Shown here in pieces: positions 38,421 through 48,952 of a DNA stretch of 64,000 nt (position 1 is the first letter of the stretch; the number at the start of each line of letters is the position of its first letter). This stretch comes from Mycteria americana (lineage: Eukaryota > Chordata > Aves > Ciconiiformes > Ciconiidae): the NCBI RefSeq assembly GCF_035582795.1, contig NC_134367.1:54467562-54531561 (forward strand), read 5' to 3'. Made by a program: the position numbers and the translations under genes. The notes under the pieces were generated by a model, which saw only the letters and a program-made list of their open reading frames with translations, ran no database searches and was not told where the DNA came from.

Positions 38421-40462
38421 GCTGGATAGAAGCTTGGGTACAAGGTGTGTTTGGCAACACAGATAAAGAATGTTCAAGGCAGAAAAATTTTCTTCACCAA
38501 GATGTGGAGTCAATTCACCTGCGCTTATCTCCATGTCTGCTTCCAATATCCACAAGATGTACTACAGCTAGTGCCCCAACCCAGCACCCTGATCTGCAGG
38601 GCAGATACACCTACAGAGACTTACCCCAATCACATAGGCAGTCTGCCACAGTGCAGGAATATGGGCACAAATGCCCCCGTCTTAAACTAGTTTTTGCACC
38701 AATAACCCCCCCTGTCTCTTGCATTATGAATATGTGCCATTATAAATCAAACAGGTGAATTTGTAATTGTTAACCCATTTGTTTTAAAAACACTTAATTT
38801 ACTGGCCTGCAGTCTTTGAGCCTCATAGTTGTGGTTTCTTGCAATATTGGCTACAGAAATGACCTCTCAGTTGTCCCAGTTGGTACGTATTCAAAAATCG
38901 GTATGTGGCTACAGGAACATTTATACAGCAAAATTCTAGCGACACTGTTAAAAAAAAAAAAGACCTTCATTACTCATTTCTTACATTAAGAGGTTGGATC
39001 AATCCCCTCAATGTGCAGACAGTAATTTCTGTCACCTATTTAATTTAAATTGGTGGCTTTCATCCTACAGATCCATACTCCTAATGACAACTGGACTCGC
39101 TGTGTAAGTAAGGTGGACTTTTCTAGGGGTTTGCAGAATTGGGTATGAACTTAATCCTCTTGCATCAGGTGACTATGAAAAGCAAGATGCTAAAAGACAA
39201 AATACACATAGAATAAATACTTTCTAATATCAAAATGTTTAGACATAATGTAAACCAAAATAAAATTGTGGTGGGTATATAATACTGGAATGATACTCTG
39301 AATAGTATGATTCATTCTTTCACTGTGCCAATGGAAAAGAAAAAAAAAAAGATGGAAAGTCTGATGTATCTAATACGAAGCGTCAATGAACCTGTCTGTC
39401 TGTTGAGGGGTTAAAAACTGCATCTAGATCTACAAAAGGACATATGTGCATTTTGGTCATCCAAACCCAAACTGAGAATTTAAAACCGTCACTCAGTTGC
39501 TGAATTCATCAGACTGGACCCAGTAGTCCTAGCTTGAAGGTATGATCTGTCACAGTTTTTCAAAATGCCAACAGAGGGAAAGAAAGAGGCTAGAGGTACT
39601 ACCAGAGGTGCCCAGCCAACAGACTCTGTCCCACCTCAGTTGTCCTCTTTCTTCAGAGCGCTCCAGAAGCAGGTGCCCAAGGGCCTTCCCTGGAGAGACA
39701 CAGAGGAGGTCTCTGCGCATGTGATGTCCATGGGCATTGACCTACCCTGGGTGTGAAGGAGGTCCTGTCACGCGGTAGCGAAGGGGCCATGGCCCGCAAT
39801 TCTCTCTTACTCCTAGCGTAAGCTGCGCAGCTGACCTGCCTAGCTGGAAGCATGGTAGTGCCACAGCATACCAGCTCTCTCTGCTCAGTTTGTTCCACTT
39901 TGCAAAGAAATGATTATTTGGAGGCTGAAGAATGAGATAAAAAGGGATCACGACTATATATTGTAGTCACTGGGTCAGACTGCTAACACTAGGCTCTGGG
40001 GGCCAGCCCTTGCTTGCTCCAAGAGCTAGAAACTAGGAAACAGGAGCATTTCCAGTGGAGCAAGGACCAGGGGCAAGCTGTCTCCTGCTCCCAGGCAAGC
40101 ATGCTAAACAATTAGACTGCAGAATCATGCTCATTTTTTGGAGCAATTACTATGAAATTCTCCATGCCAAGGAGCTATTCTTAATTCATCTGCCGAACAG
40201 CTTCAGCAAGAGAAAACAGAAACATTTGTGCTCACAATCCCTCACACTAGAACTTCATGGGAAAAGCAGGGGGAGGTAAATGAAGGGATTCAAATTTTCT
40301 TAGGTGGGAATTAAACCCATGTTTCCTGAGCCCCACCATTGAGCTGCTGGATGAAAGGGGACTGCCTCTTAAGCTTTCAAAGGGGCTAAAGCACCTCACG
40401 GCAGGAAAGAGGTCAGAGTGCCGGCTCCCGAGCGAAGGGATATGCTTCCCTGCAACCAAATA

Positions 40463-40536
40463 AGGAATCCAAGTCTCTGAGACAGGCACAAATGCTTCCT
40501 ATTTCCTATTTTAGATGGCTTTCTGTGTAGCTGGGG
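40463..40536 (+). repeat. 74-bp direct repeat, copy A
   Basis: It matches 40972-41045 with only three substitutions over 74 bases. The core is GCTTCCTATTTCCTATTTTA followed by GATGGCTTTCTG. Upstream of it, 40306-40318 on the minus strand reads GGGTTTAATTCCC, two changes from a pol III B box, so this copy may belong to an old tRNA-related dispersed repeat covering about 40280-40540 (inference). Confidence 0.85.
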
Positions 40537-40680
40537 TTTATATGACCACTGATATCAAATCTGTGCCCTACTAGGACACCAGACAGTACAGGTCACACAC
40601 ATTTCTGCCAAGTTGACTGGGATGCACTACATAGTGTTTATTCCAGTTACCTGAAGCATCAGTCTTCCTGAGCTGAGTGT

Positions 40681-40719
40681 AATAATAATAGTAATAATAA
40701 TAGTAACAACAACAACAAC
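40681..40719. repeat. (AAT)n/(AAC)n compound microsatellite
   Basis: AAT/TAG-type triplets change to AAC triplets within 39 bases. It lies between the two copies of the 74-bp direct repeat at 40463 and 40972. Confidence 0.9.
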
Positions 40720-40971
40720 TTGTACTGGCTTAGCCTTTTGCACCTTGTGGCTACGATGTATCTGTTCAGGCAGCCAGAATCATAAAATCAGACCTGGGTA
40801 CCAGCCTCTACCTGCCAGCCGGGTAAATTACAGACTTTGGCACTTGGATTTCTCTCTGCAGCCGGAGCCCTACGGAGAGCCTAGACATTTGACATGGAGG
40901 TTAAGTCCACAACCCTGAGCCCTTGCTTGATTTACCCCTAAATCAGTTTCAATTCACCGCAACTAAATACC

Positions 40972-41045
40972 AGGAATCCAAGTTTCTGAGACAAGCACAA
41001 ATGCTTCCTATTTCCTATTTTAGATGGCTTTCTGTTTAGCTGGGG
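40972..41045 (+). repeat. 74-bp direct repeat, copy B
   Basis: Second copy of the segment at 40463-40536, 509 bases downstream in the same orientation, 71 of 74 bases identical. Looser similarity continues about a dozen bases upstream with a small indel. The tRNA-like part next to copy A is not evident here. Confidence 0.85.
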
Positions 41046-42120
41046 CCATCAGTTTCATTTCACACCTTGCGACACTTTTCAGCCTAACTGTGCATGGTTC
41101 CACTCTTATTTAAGTTTTCCACACACACACCAATCTAGCTGACAATCATAAAAGCCGGGTTGGCTTGTCCATCAAAAACGCTGTAGCCACATGACACAAA
41201 GCACTCATCATCAAAGCACACGTGGCCTTTCCAAAAAACTTGATGAGGCATCACCTGTCAATGCCATTCTAACGAATACCTGGTTATCGGGCATTTTTTA
41301 CTCAGATAATTCCTCCCAGCACAATTGAAGGAGGAACATGAAAATGGAAACGAGCAGAAGTTGCAAGAGAAGGGAGATTGTGTGAGGCAGTGGTGCTGTG
41401 GAAGCCAATGTCATTGGAACTGCAGCTTAACTTCATGCCGAATCAGGTTATCACCTGCTTGTCATCGCTGCTACTTGTTTGGCCACACCAAGAGTGACAA
41501 GAAGCTAAACCAGCAGGAAACTACCCTTTCCCCCTCAAAAAGGGGAGGGGAAAAAAAAGAAGAGAGAATAGTTTTCTGCTGGTTTAACTCTCTAAAATGG
41601 CTTATCAGAAGGTCAGAGGAAAGCCAGGGCACGCACAATGGAGGGAGTAGAGCTGTAGGGCCAGGGCACAGGAACGAAGGGAGCAAAGGACTGCCACAGC
41701 GTTGACTTAGCCTGGTAAAACTGTTGGGGAACTACAGTCGGAGCAGTATTTATCCTTAGAACTGATGGATGTAAAATGTTTACAGCTCCCTACTATAGGG
41801 CTACTATCTCCATTTTTTTGTTCACACACTGCTTAATGTAATGCAGCCCCAATGCTCGCTCTTTGCTGCTGAAATGCAGTTCTTTAAAGCAGAATCAGCA
41901 TATAGCAGGGATCAGTCATTTAGTGGTATATTTGCACCTTCCCTGTTAGTTGTTGTTTCTTGCTGTGATTGCTCTTAAGGGAGGAGCTTGAGCTTTATTG
42001 GAATGTTTTTGCTTTTGTATGATCTGAGGAATTTTTGTTTGTTTTGGGTTGGGTTTGTTGTTGGGTTTTCTTATTCTTGATTTTAGTTTGTGGGTCCTTT
42101 TTTTTTTTTCCCCCAGCAGT

Positions 42121-42147
42121 AACCAGCCTCATTACTGGAGGCTGGTT
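42121..42147. other. Perfect 10-bp hairpin beside a splice-acceptor-like tract
   Basis: AACCAGCCTC and GAGGCTGGTT are perfect inverted repeats around a 7-base loop (ATTACTG). Immediately upstream, 42099-42117 is a poly(T)/C tract ending in CCCCCAGCAG, a strong splice-acceptor look-alike. No transcript can be inferred from sequence alone. Confidence 0.5.
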
Positions 42148-45100
42148 GTCTAGTTGGTTGACAGATTCTTTTTATTAGATATGTGAAAGACAAACTGTGT
42201 GATACTTTTAAGATACATAAGCTCTGTTAAGTTTTCAGTTTCCCAGCACACTGGACATTCAAACAGTCTGGATCCTATTTAACAAACATTGTTGAATGTA
42301 TTCAGTTAATAAAAGCTTGGCAAATATTAGTAAAGGGCTTGTAATGGTTGTGAGTGACATAAAGGTTAAAAGCTTTCGATAGCACTGCACCAAACTGGAG
42401 TAAAGCTTGAAGAAACTGAAGTGATGTGTCAGTAAGAAATCTCAGCACTGATTAGGACATCATGAAATACTCATTTATCTGAAAAAGAAAAAGATGCAAC
42501 TATTCCACAAATCTGAATTTAGTTTTAGAACTTGAAACTTTTAACATTATTCGGATCATGTTGTCCTGTTCTCTCATTATCAGAAAGTACATACAAATTA
42601 AAACAAGCATGAAATTCCCTCACTGTCCCAGCCTGACTGTTCCTGGGAAAGCAAGATGTTTTCTTTCCAATGCATATGTTACACTCTTTCTCCATAATGA
42701 CCAGGACAAGAGAAGAAAGGGCTTTGGGGTAGTTTGGCCTAGAGGGAACATTATCTCTCGGTGTAAACTTTGATTATCAATTTTGTTTTGCTTGCTGCCC
42801 TCCCTGCACAGAGGAAAGGTCTCCGTGCACCCCAGGACACAAGGAGGCTTCCCAGCACCTCCTCAGAGCTCGGATAGCCCAGGGGAGAGGCACAACAGGA
42901 ACACCAGAAAGCACACGCTGCTTCGGGATTTCTGTAAACACTGGATTCCAGCTCTCAAAACCACTCTTAGATTCACTTTCTTTAAAGGCTTGTCTGGACG
43001 AGGATAAAGGTGTATTAAAAAAAAAAAAGTGTCAGTGAAAACTTTTAATTAACATGTTTTCAAATTTTCAGTGTTGACAGGGTGTGTTGCATTTTAGTGC
43101 ATTTGCCAGCAAACGTGTTAAAATACATTTGTGTCCCGTCTACACGTGGCAAGTTAGGACATGTTTTTAAAAGTTTCAAAATTTAACAGGAGTTAAAACA
43201 TGTTCGTGATTGTGCTTTTACCTTAGCTGAGGGTGAGTGTCGCTGATGGGTTTTCCTGGGACTCCAGAGAGCAGCTGCCATATCGGTAGGGAGCTGTTAT
43301 TTAGCCATTCTCCTTTTCCTGAGCTGTCAAATGAAAGTAACATTTCATTTACCTGCCTTGCAGGAATGGATGAAAAGGAATGTTTATACAGTATTGGGAA
43401 AAAAAATTAAAAGCTGGGTATTAGTGAGATGGGAGGTTGGGCAGTGGTTACAGGAGTCGGAAGCCATGCTTTCATAGGGTGGCAAATTGCAGTTTTGGAG
43501 GACCTGATGCAAGGTCAGGATTTCTGTAGCCACATAACCCAGAGCGTGGCACAGCATTCAGCTGTTGTTCCAAATGCAGCCAAACACTTTGCAGGGGCAA
43601 CTTTGCCTCAGCTGCTCTTGGGCCGAAAGCTAGCCTCCCCACAGAAGGTCAGCGTAAAGTTGACATAAGCACTATATACCATGCTTATACCTGGCTAGCT
43701 TGACAGAAAGGTTTGTGTTTATGCCCAAAGTCGTAGCTGCAAGGCACAGATTCAGTATTAATGATCATGAAGTCACAGCCGAGCATCAGTAACCGTGAGT
43801 CAGCTGCGATGCTGATTTGCTGGGCAGCACTGTGCAAACCACTTCATCAGTCCACACCTCAGTCTTCCCCCTTCCCAAATGGAGAGGACGAAAATAATCT
43901 CAGGTGAAATGTCCTGAGAGAAGCCACGTTTTGGAAGTACTGCAAAAAGACAACTTCATCTGGGGGGTGCAGCACACAATTAGAAGTGAGGAAATTGGCT
44001 GCGGCGGGGCCCTTAACCTTTGGTGAAGCTAGGGGAGGCGAATCCTGCCGCCTCCCTGGGAACAGCTCCCCAGCCCTGTTCCTTCTTGTTCATTTTTGGG
44101 CTCCTCAGAGCTGTCTCTCAGTCATGGCTGTCATCTTCTTAGAAATATCATCACCCGTGTCACATGGGGGATAGGATTTTGTGGTAAAATTGCTGTTGTG
44201 GTAAAAGCCCTAACGCAAATACACTTACAATGGTACCACTTTTTTCAGGCACTAAATCTCCAATAGCCTATACACAAGCACCTTTACACTGGTCCATCCT
44301 TGTTCCTGCCAGAAAAATGCTGCAACATCTCTTTGTGTGGAAGGCACTGTAGAAAATTGGTATTTTCACATTCATATCTGATTAGTCCTGCTGCAATACA
44401 CCAATCAGGGATTGTTTTGTTTTGGAATTTTTTTTTTCCCTTTCTTTCTTTTTTCCCCCTTGGAAGGAGATGAAAAGATCAGGAACCTGAGTAAAGTGCA
44501 AGTTTAAGAATGAGGAATCTCCCCTCCAGCGTATCTGTTTGCTTGGAGCTTAAAGGTGTGGTGCGACAAGGAGCAGCCTGGTAACTGGTGGGCTCAAGAG
44601 GTCAGTCAAGGGGTTAAATCTTGTATTTGCACCTCACGCTCAAGGGTTTGGGTTGGAAAGTAGCGATAACTGTCCAGGTTGTAGTGCACTGGGACTGACA
44701 GAGGGAGTGTACATATATTCCAGATTTCCTGCTTGTCCAGAGACTCTACAGAAGAACTTGTGGAACTAAGCATCAAGAATAGCATCAGTCAGGGTTTTTT
44801 CTTTTTTCTTTTAAAGTTGTAAAACATTGAAACGGTTGAAAAACATATCAAAAGCGTAATGCAAAGCATACGCCATCAAAACTCCCACAGTCACTCTGTG
44901 AAATTTTTCAGTGTCACTACTCTGAAATTCAGATGTAGCTGCGGTGGAAAGTAAAACTGCATATGCCCATGCAGGTGAAATTGCATATACCCGTGCAAGG
45001 TGGACAGATGACTTTTGATTCTGATTGCGAAGTCCTGTCATGGTCTTCCAGCAGGTCTTCTCAGGTGATCTCGTATATCAACCAGTGTGAAAAACCACCA

Positions 45101-45149
45101 AATCCAGCAACAACAAAATCACGATCTGCTTAACATCCAGGTTAGAAGG

Positions 45150-46309
45150 AGCAGAGAAAACGCTACGCGTGGAGTCCCCTTGGGAAGCGGAGGAGGATCA
45201 CGACGAAGGAAGCTGTCCGGCTGTCCGTGCCCCACGGTCGCGTTGCCGCCACGCCGCAAGGTGAGCCCTCTGCAGCCCTCTCCATCCCCTTCGGCCGCCG
45301 GTGCCCTCTGCCGTGCACCGCTCCCCCACGCACGCCCCCCACGGGGGGCACGGCAGGCGAGGGACCCCCGGACAGCGGCTCCCGCCGCCGCGGCGCCCCC
45401 GGCCCCGGCCCCGGCCCCGGCCCCGCCGAGCCCAGCCCAGCCCAGCCCCGCAGCGGCGGGGCCGGCGGCCACAGGTGACGCCGGGGCGGGCAGGGCCGCC
45501 CCCGCCCCCGCGAAGGAGCCCCCGCCGCCCCCCGGCCGTCGCCAGGGAAACCGCCCGGCGGCGCGGCCCCGCCGAGGGAGCCCCGGGGCGCGGCGGCGGC
45601 GGCACCCCCGGCACCCCCGCCCCACGGCGGGGACAGCGGCCGCCCCCGGGGGTGCGGATGTTGCCGGCGCGGGGTGCGCGGCCGCGGCGGGGGGGGCAGC
45701 CCCGCGGGGAGCGGGAGGCCGCTGCGCCGGGCTCGGCGGGGCGGGCGGCGGCGGCCGAGACAAAGGGAGCGGCGGGCAGCGGCGGCTCTCGGCGGCGGGG
45801 GAGCTGTGCGTGAAATGCGGCGGGGGGGGAGGGAGAGGCGCCATCCCCCCCAGAAAAACAACCAAATGCCCCTTTTGCCCCCCAGAAACGAAATATTCCC
45901 TTGACCGGTTGAAAATAACCGGCTGCCCTCGCCGGGGTTACCGAAAGGCGGCGGCGGTCGCACAAAGCCCACCGGCCCCGCCAGCCCCGGGTAATCCGCG
46001 GGGAGAGGAGGGTGGGCGGCTGGGCCGAGCTTCCCAGCTCCGCAGCCCTTCGTTATCGGAATAATTTTAACATCCTTGTTTATAAACAAGAGGCGTTTGG
46101 AGGAGATTACCCGAGTTTGGGAAGCGATCCTTCTGACGCTCGTTTCTGCTCCTTAAAAGGGGGTGGCGGTGTCGGGGGAGGGGGGGGGTCTGGGCCAGCC
46201 TTTCCCGCATCGCACGGCGGAGGGAGCCGGCCGGTTCCCCGCACACGCCGCCCCCTCCCCCGAGAAAGGGCATCAATCCGATCCGTGATATTTCACCCAC
46301 CCCATCGCT
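45150..46309. promoter_or_regulatory. Upstream CpG island
   Basis: A block of about 1.1 kb with very high GC and CpG content lies 1.3-2.5 kb upstream of the MARCKS start codon. It contains four perfect GGCCCC units at 45401-45424, a CCCAG-type run at about 45429-45449, many GC boxes, and a good splice-donor match (CAAG/GTGAGC, GT at 45261). Long open frames on both strands are explained by lack of AT-rich stop codons and encode only Pro/Arg/Gly/Ala-rich low-complexity sequence. It may be an extended or alternative MARCKS promoter, or the promoter of an unannotated non-coding RNA. Confidence 0.65.
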
Positions 46310-46839
46310 GCTAAGCGCTCGAGATCACCGTTAATTCGCATGCATTAGTTTCGGGTTACATCTTATTCGAGGGTTTAAATTCAACGTAAATACACATTCG
46401 GGGCTGGGGTTTGGGAAAGCGCGAACGTTTCCCTGATAACGTCGCTTCGCCCACTACTTGAGTGCATGGAAATGTAATCTTGAAATGGGTCACCGCCTCA
46501 GAAAATACTTTAAAAACACAAATCAGGAATAATCAGACAGCAGAACTTAATTAGAGCCGTAGGCTAATCACAAAATATTTTATTCCAAGCCAATATCGCT
46601 ATGGGGGAGGGGTCCGTTTCTGCTTCGGCAGCGGCTCCTGCCGCCGCTGCTTTAGCGTTTGCAACATCTGGCCTACAGACCTACTAATTTCGACTCGTGA
46701 TCTCGTTTGGCGAAACCCGATCTACGTGGTTCAAATACCTTCCAAATTGGGGGCGATTTAACAATCGCGACCAATTAAACCCAGGGAAGAAAAGAAAAAA
46801 AGCAAAGGGGAAAAAAAAAAAAGAGGCAGCAAATCCCCT
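46310..46839. promoter_or_regulatory. CpG-retaining spacer upstream of the MARCKS promoter
   Basis: Base composition is close to balanced here, yet CpG dinucleotides stay frequent, unlike the CpG-poor AT-rich DNA farther out. That suggests the stretch is unmethylated in the germ line and belongs to the same regulatory domain as the islands on both sides (inference). It includes a near-palindromic homeodomain/POU-like site, TTAATTCGCATGCATTAG (46331-46348). A second distinctive piece lies at about 46697-46790, next to a poly(A)-rich tract at about 46790-46825. No ORF is credible. Confidence 0.5.
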
Positions 46840-47254
46840 CCTTCCCTCTCCCCCCGCCCCGGGCTCGCACACGCTATCTGTTGCTCTCTCACGGCGGCAG
46901 CGGGCGGGGGCGGGCGGCGGGGCCGGGACGGACTCGCACTCGCACTCGGGCTCGCTCAGCTCGCACCCACCCGCGCCCGCACCCACCCGCACGCCCCTGG
47001 CACCACTGTCCCTGCCCGCCCGCCCCGCTTTACTGGGGCGTTTTGTCCGCTGCCCGGCGCGGAGCTCGGCGCGCCCGCCCGCGCCGCGCCGGAGCGGCAC
47101 ATTCATTATCGGCCGGGGGCTGATTTCAAACCGCTGCCATCGCGGCTCCATTGTTCGCCGGGCGGCCAGGCCCCGCCCCCCTTTGTGTGGCGCGGCGGCG
47201 ATTGGCCGGCGCCGGGCGGAGGGCTGCCGTCACCGCTCGGGAAGCCCATTCATC
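46840..47254 (+). promoter_or_regulatory. MARCKS: MARCKS core promoter, TATA-less, CpG-rich
   Basis: This GC-rich, CpG-dense block lies directly upstream of the leader. Visible motifs near its 3' end are a GC box (CCCCGCCCCC, 47171-47180), an inverted CCAAT box (ATTGG, 47201-47205), a SOX-like CCATTGTT (47148-47155) and a YY1-like GCCATCGCGG just before it. No TATA box is placed where one would be expected. GGGGCGG/GGGCGGGG-type clusters at 46900-46920 and 47010-47040 add further Sp/KLF sites. This fits a housekeeping-like, broadly expressed promoter. Motif identities are by eye and binding is not shown. Confidence 0.7.
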
Positions 47255-47637
47255 TGTGCACTTGGGCGTTGGACTCCGCATCTTATTAGCAACCAGGGAG
47301 ATTTCTCCATTTTCTCCTTGTCTACAGTACGGCTACAAATCTGGGAATTTTTATTACTTCTTTTTACTAAACTTGGGCTCCTTTTTTTTTTTTTGCTCGA
47401 CTTTTTCCTCCCTTTTTTTCCCCTCCCTCCTGTGCTGCTGCTTTTTGATCTCTTCAACTTTAAATTTTTTAAAAGGAGTGCATTATAATCGGTTCTGTTC
47501 TCTCTTCTCTTTTTTTTTCCCCTCTGGTGTGTGTGTGTGTTGCTGCTGCTGCTGGTCGCCCAGTATTTATACCAACCCAACGCTCTTTGTTTCCCCTCCT
47601 TTTGGATCTGTTGAGTTTCTTTGTTGAATAAGACAGC
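47255..47637 (+). other. MARCKS: MARCKS 5' UTR (approximate start)
   Basis: About 380 bases precede the start codon and match, by recollection, the unusually conserved leader of vertebrate MARCKS (for example the stretches TTAGCAACCAGGGAG and GGATCTGTTGAGTTTC). There is no ATG anywhere in it, so no upstream ORF. It is strongly pyrimidine-rich between about 47380 and 47530. It also carries a TG repeat followed by CTG repeats at 47528-47553 and an A/T-rich stretch (TTTAAATTTTTTAAAA) near 47459-47474. The exact 5' end cannot be fixed from sequence alone. Confidence 0.75.
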
Positions 47638-47736
47638 ATGGGTGCCCAGTTCTCCAAGACCGCTGCAAAGGGCGAAGCCTCCGCCGAGAAACCTGGGGAA
47701 GCAGTGGCTGCATCTCCATCCAAGGCGAATGGACAG
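47638..47736 (+). CDS. MARCKS: MARCKS coding exon 1 (residues 1-33)
   Basis: The exon encodes the N terminus of MARCKS, a membrane- and actin-associated PKC substrate that sequesters PIP2 and calmodulin. The ATG at 47638 is in a strong initiation context (A at -3, G at +4) and is the first ATG in the conserved leader. The protein begins MGAQFSK, the N-myristoylation signal with Gly2 as acceptor after Met removal; in this family the lipid anchors the protein to the plasma membrane together with the basic effector domain. Ninety-nine bases give exactly 33 codons, so the intron is phase 0. The last codons read PSKANGQ, the first half of the MH2 homology segment, and the donor is CAG/gtaaaa. It joins exon 2 at 48953. 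Recognition rests on near-identity to known vertebrate MARCKS N termini. Confidence 0.95.
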
Positions 47737-48952
47737 GTAAAAAAAAAAAAAATTAAAAAAAATATTAAACCTACTCCTTTTTTTTAAGCCAACTTCGACG
47801 GACTCTCTTTCGCATCCTGTTTAATTCTTCTTCCTTTGATGCCCCAGTGGCACATTCAATGGGGAATACGGTCGATCCTTTTATCTTTGCAACTCAAGGC
47901 AAAGGAATAATTTATTTTTTTTTAAACGGGCTCGGCTTTGAATGATTTGTTCCTTTATCTTTCCTGCGTGGGGGGAGGGGGCACATCTTTTTTCCTTTTT
48001 TTTTTTTTTTTCCTCCTTTTTTAAATCCCTCGTGTATTATGGTGAAGTGTCCCAATGGCTCTTAAACGGAAGGATCTTACACCGCTTGGCTTTTCTGCCC
48101 GCTTAACCTCCTTCTCCCGAAGACGCTCGGTGCCTAGCGCGAAACGCCTCTCGTGGTGGCAGGATGGCTGTGTAGTAGCGGCGGCCGGAGCCGCCCGGGC
48201 TGGGGGCTCGGCGGGAGCGCGGCGGCGGCGGGGGGCAGCCCCCTCGGGCGGGAGCGGGGGGCAGCCCCCTCGGGCGGGAGCGCGGGGCAGGGGCTGCGCC
48301 GCTCGCCCCGTCCGCGGCAGCTCCACCGGCGGGTCGGCAGCCGCGGGGCACGGCTTTCTGTCACTCCCCACCCCCCCACGCGTGAGCCGGCTGCCGGACT
48401 GGCCGTGCCCCCGCTGCCCCGCGCAGCAGCGGCGGCGTTGCGGGCGGGCCACCCCCCGCCGCCCCCGCAGCTGCCTCCCGGGGCAGCCAGCCGCGCTCCG
48501 GGCGCCTGAAAGATGCAAATGCGGCGGGGGGGGGGGGGGGGGGGGAGGGGGAGGGAGGAGGGGCGGGGGCGCCTCGCCGCACCGCCCGGGCGGAGAGGGG
48601 CAGCGGCGGGCGGGCGGGGGGCCGGGGCCGGGCGAGCTTTGTTAGCCTTCCCCGCCCCGCGCCGCCGCCGCGGCTGGACGGGGCGCGCCGGGGGCGGGGG
48701 TGCGCGGCACCGCTGCCGCTGCGTGGAGCCGCGGCGCCCCCTGGCGGCCGCCGCCCGTCCCGCCCGCCGCTGGGGGCGCCCGGCGCGGCCCGGCCCGGCC
48801 CGGCCCGGGCGGCGAGGGGCGGCGGAGCGCCCGGGGGTTTAAACCGCGGAAGCAGAAAGCGGGCGAGGGAAGGCCGCTGGGCGGGGACGGCGGCGCCCCG
48901 TGTCCCCCCCACCCTCTCGGCACCGCCGGTAACGCCCGTCGCTGTCTTGCAG
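47737..48952 (+). other. MARCKS: MARCKS intron 1 (1216 bp)
   Basis: The intron has GT-AG borders: CAG/gtaaaa at the 5' end and ctgtcttgcag/GAG at the 3' end, phase 0. Its first 300 bases are A/T-rich with long homopolymer runs. From about 48170 it becomes extremely GC-rich. That part holds a 26-bp unit repeated twice in tandem (48230-48281), a perfect octamer ATGCAAAT (48513-48520) and a run of 20 G (48526-48545) followed by more G-tracts. A GGCCC-type run lies near 48788-48808. The long open frames on both strands in this part are compositional artefacts. Confidence 0.9.

Larger units (their letters stand above)
38421..45149. other. Non-coding upstream flank of MARCKS
   Basis: No gene seen. 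It contains the 74-bp direct repeat pair, the AAT/AAC microsatellite, a G/T-rich stretch at about 42030-42100 and the hairpin at 42121. The 44600-45130 part leads into the CpG domain without a recognisable exon. Confidence 0.55.

Noticed and set aside
45087..46064. 325-codon open frame (+) and long minus-strand frames (for example 45163-46089) in the upstream CpG island
   Set aside because: GC-rich DNA lacks stop codons in several frames at once. The products are Pro/Arg/Gly/Ala low complexity with no domain.
46697..47488. 263-codon open frame (+) over the promoter and leader
   Set aside because: It crosses the TATA-less promoter and untranslated leader, is not in frame with MARCKS exon 1 and encodes low-complexity sequence.
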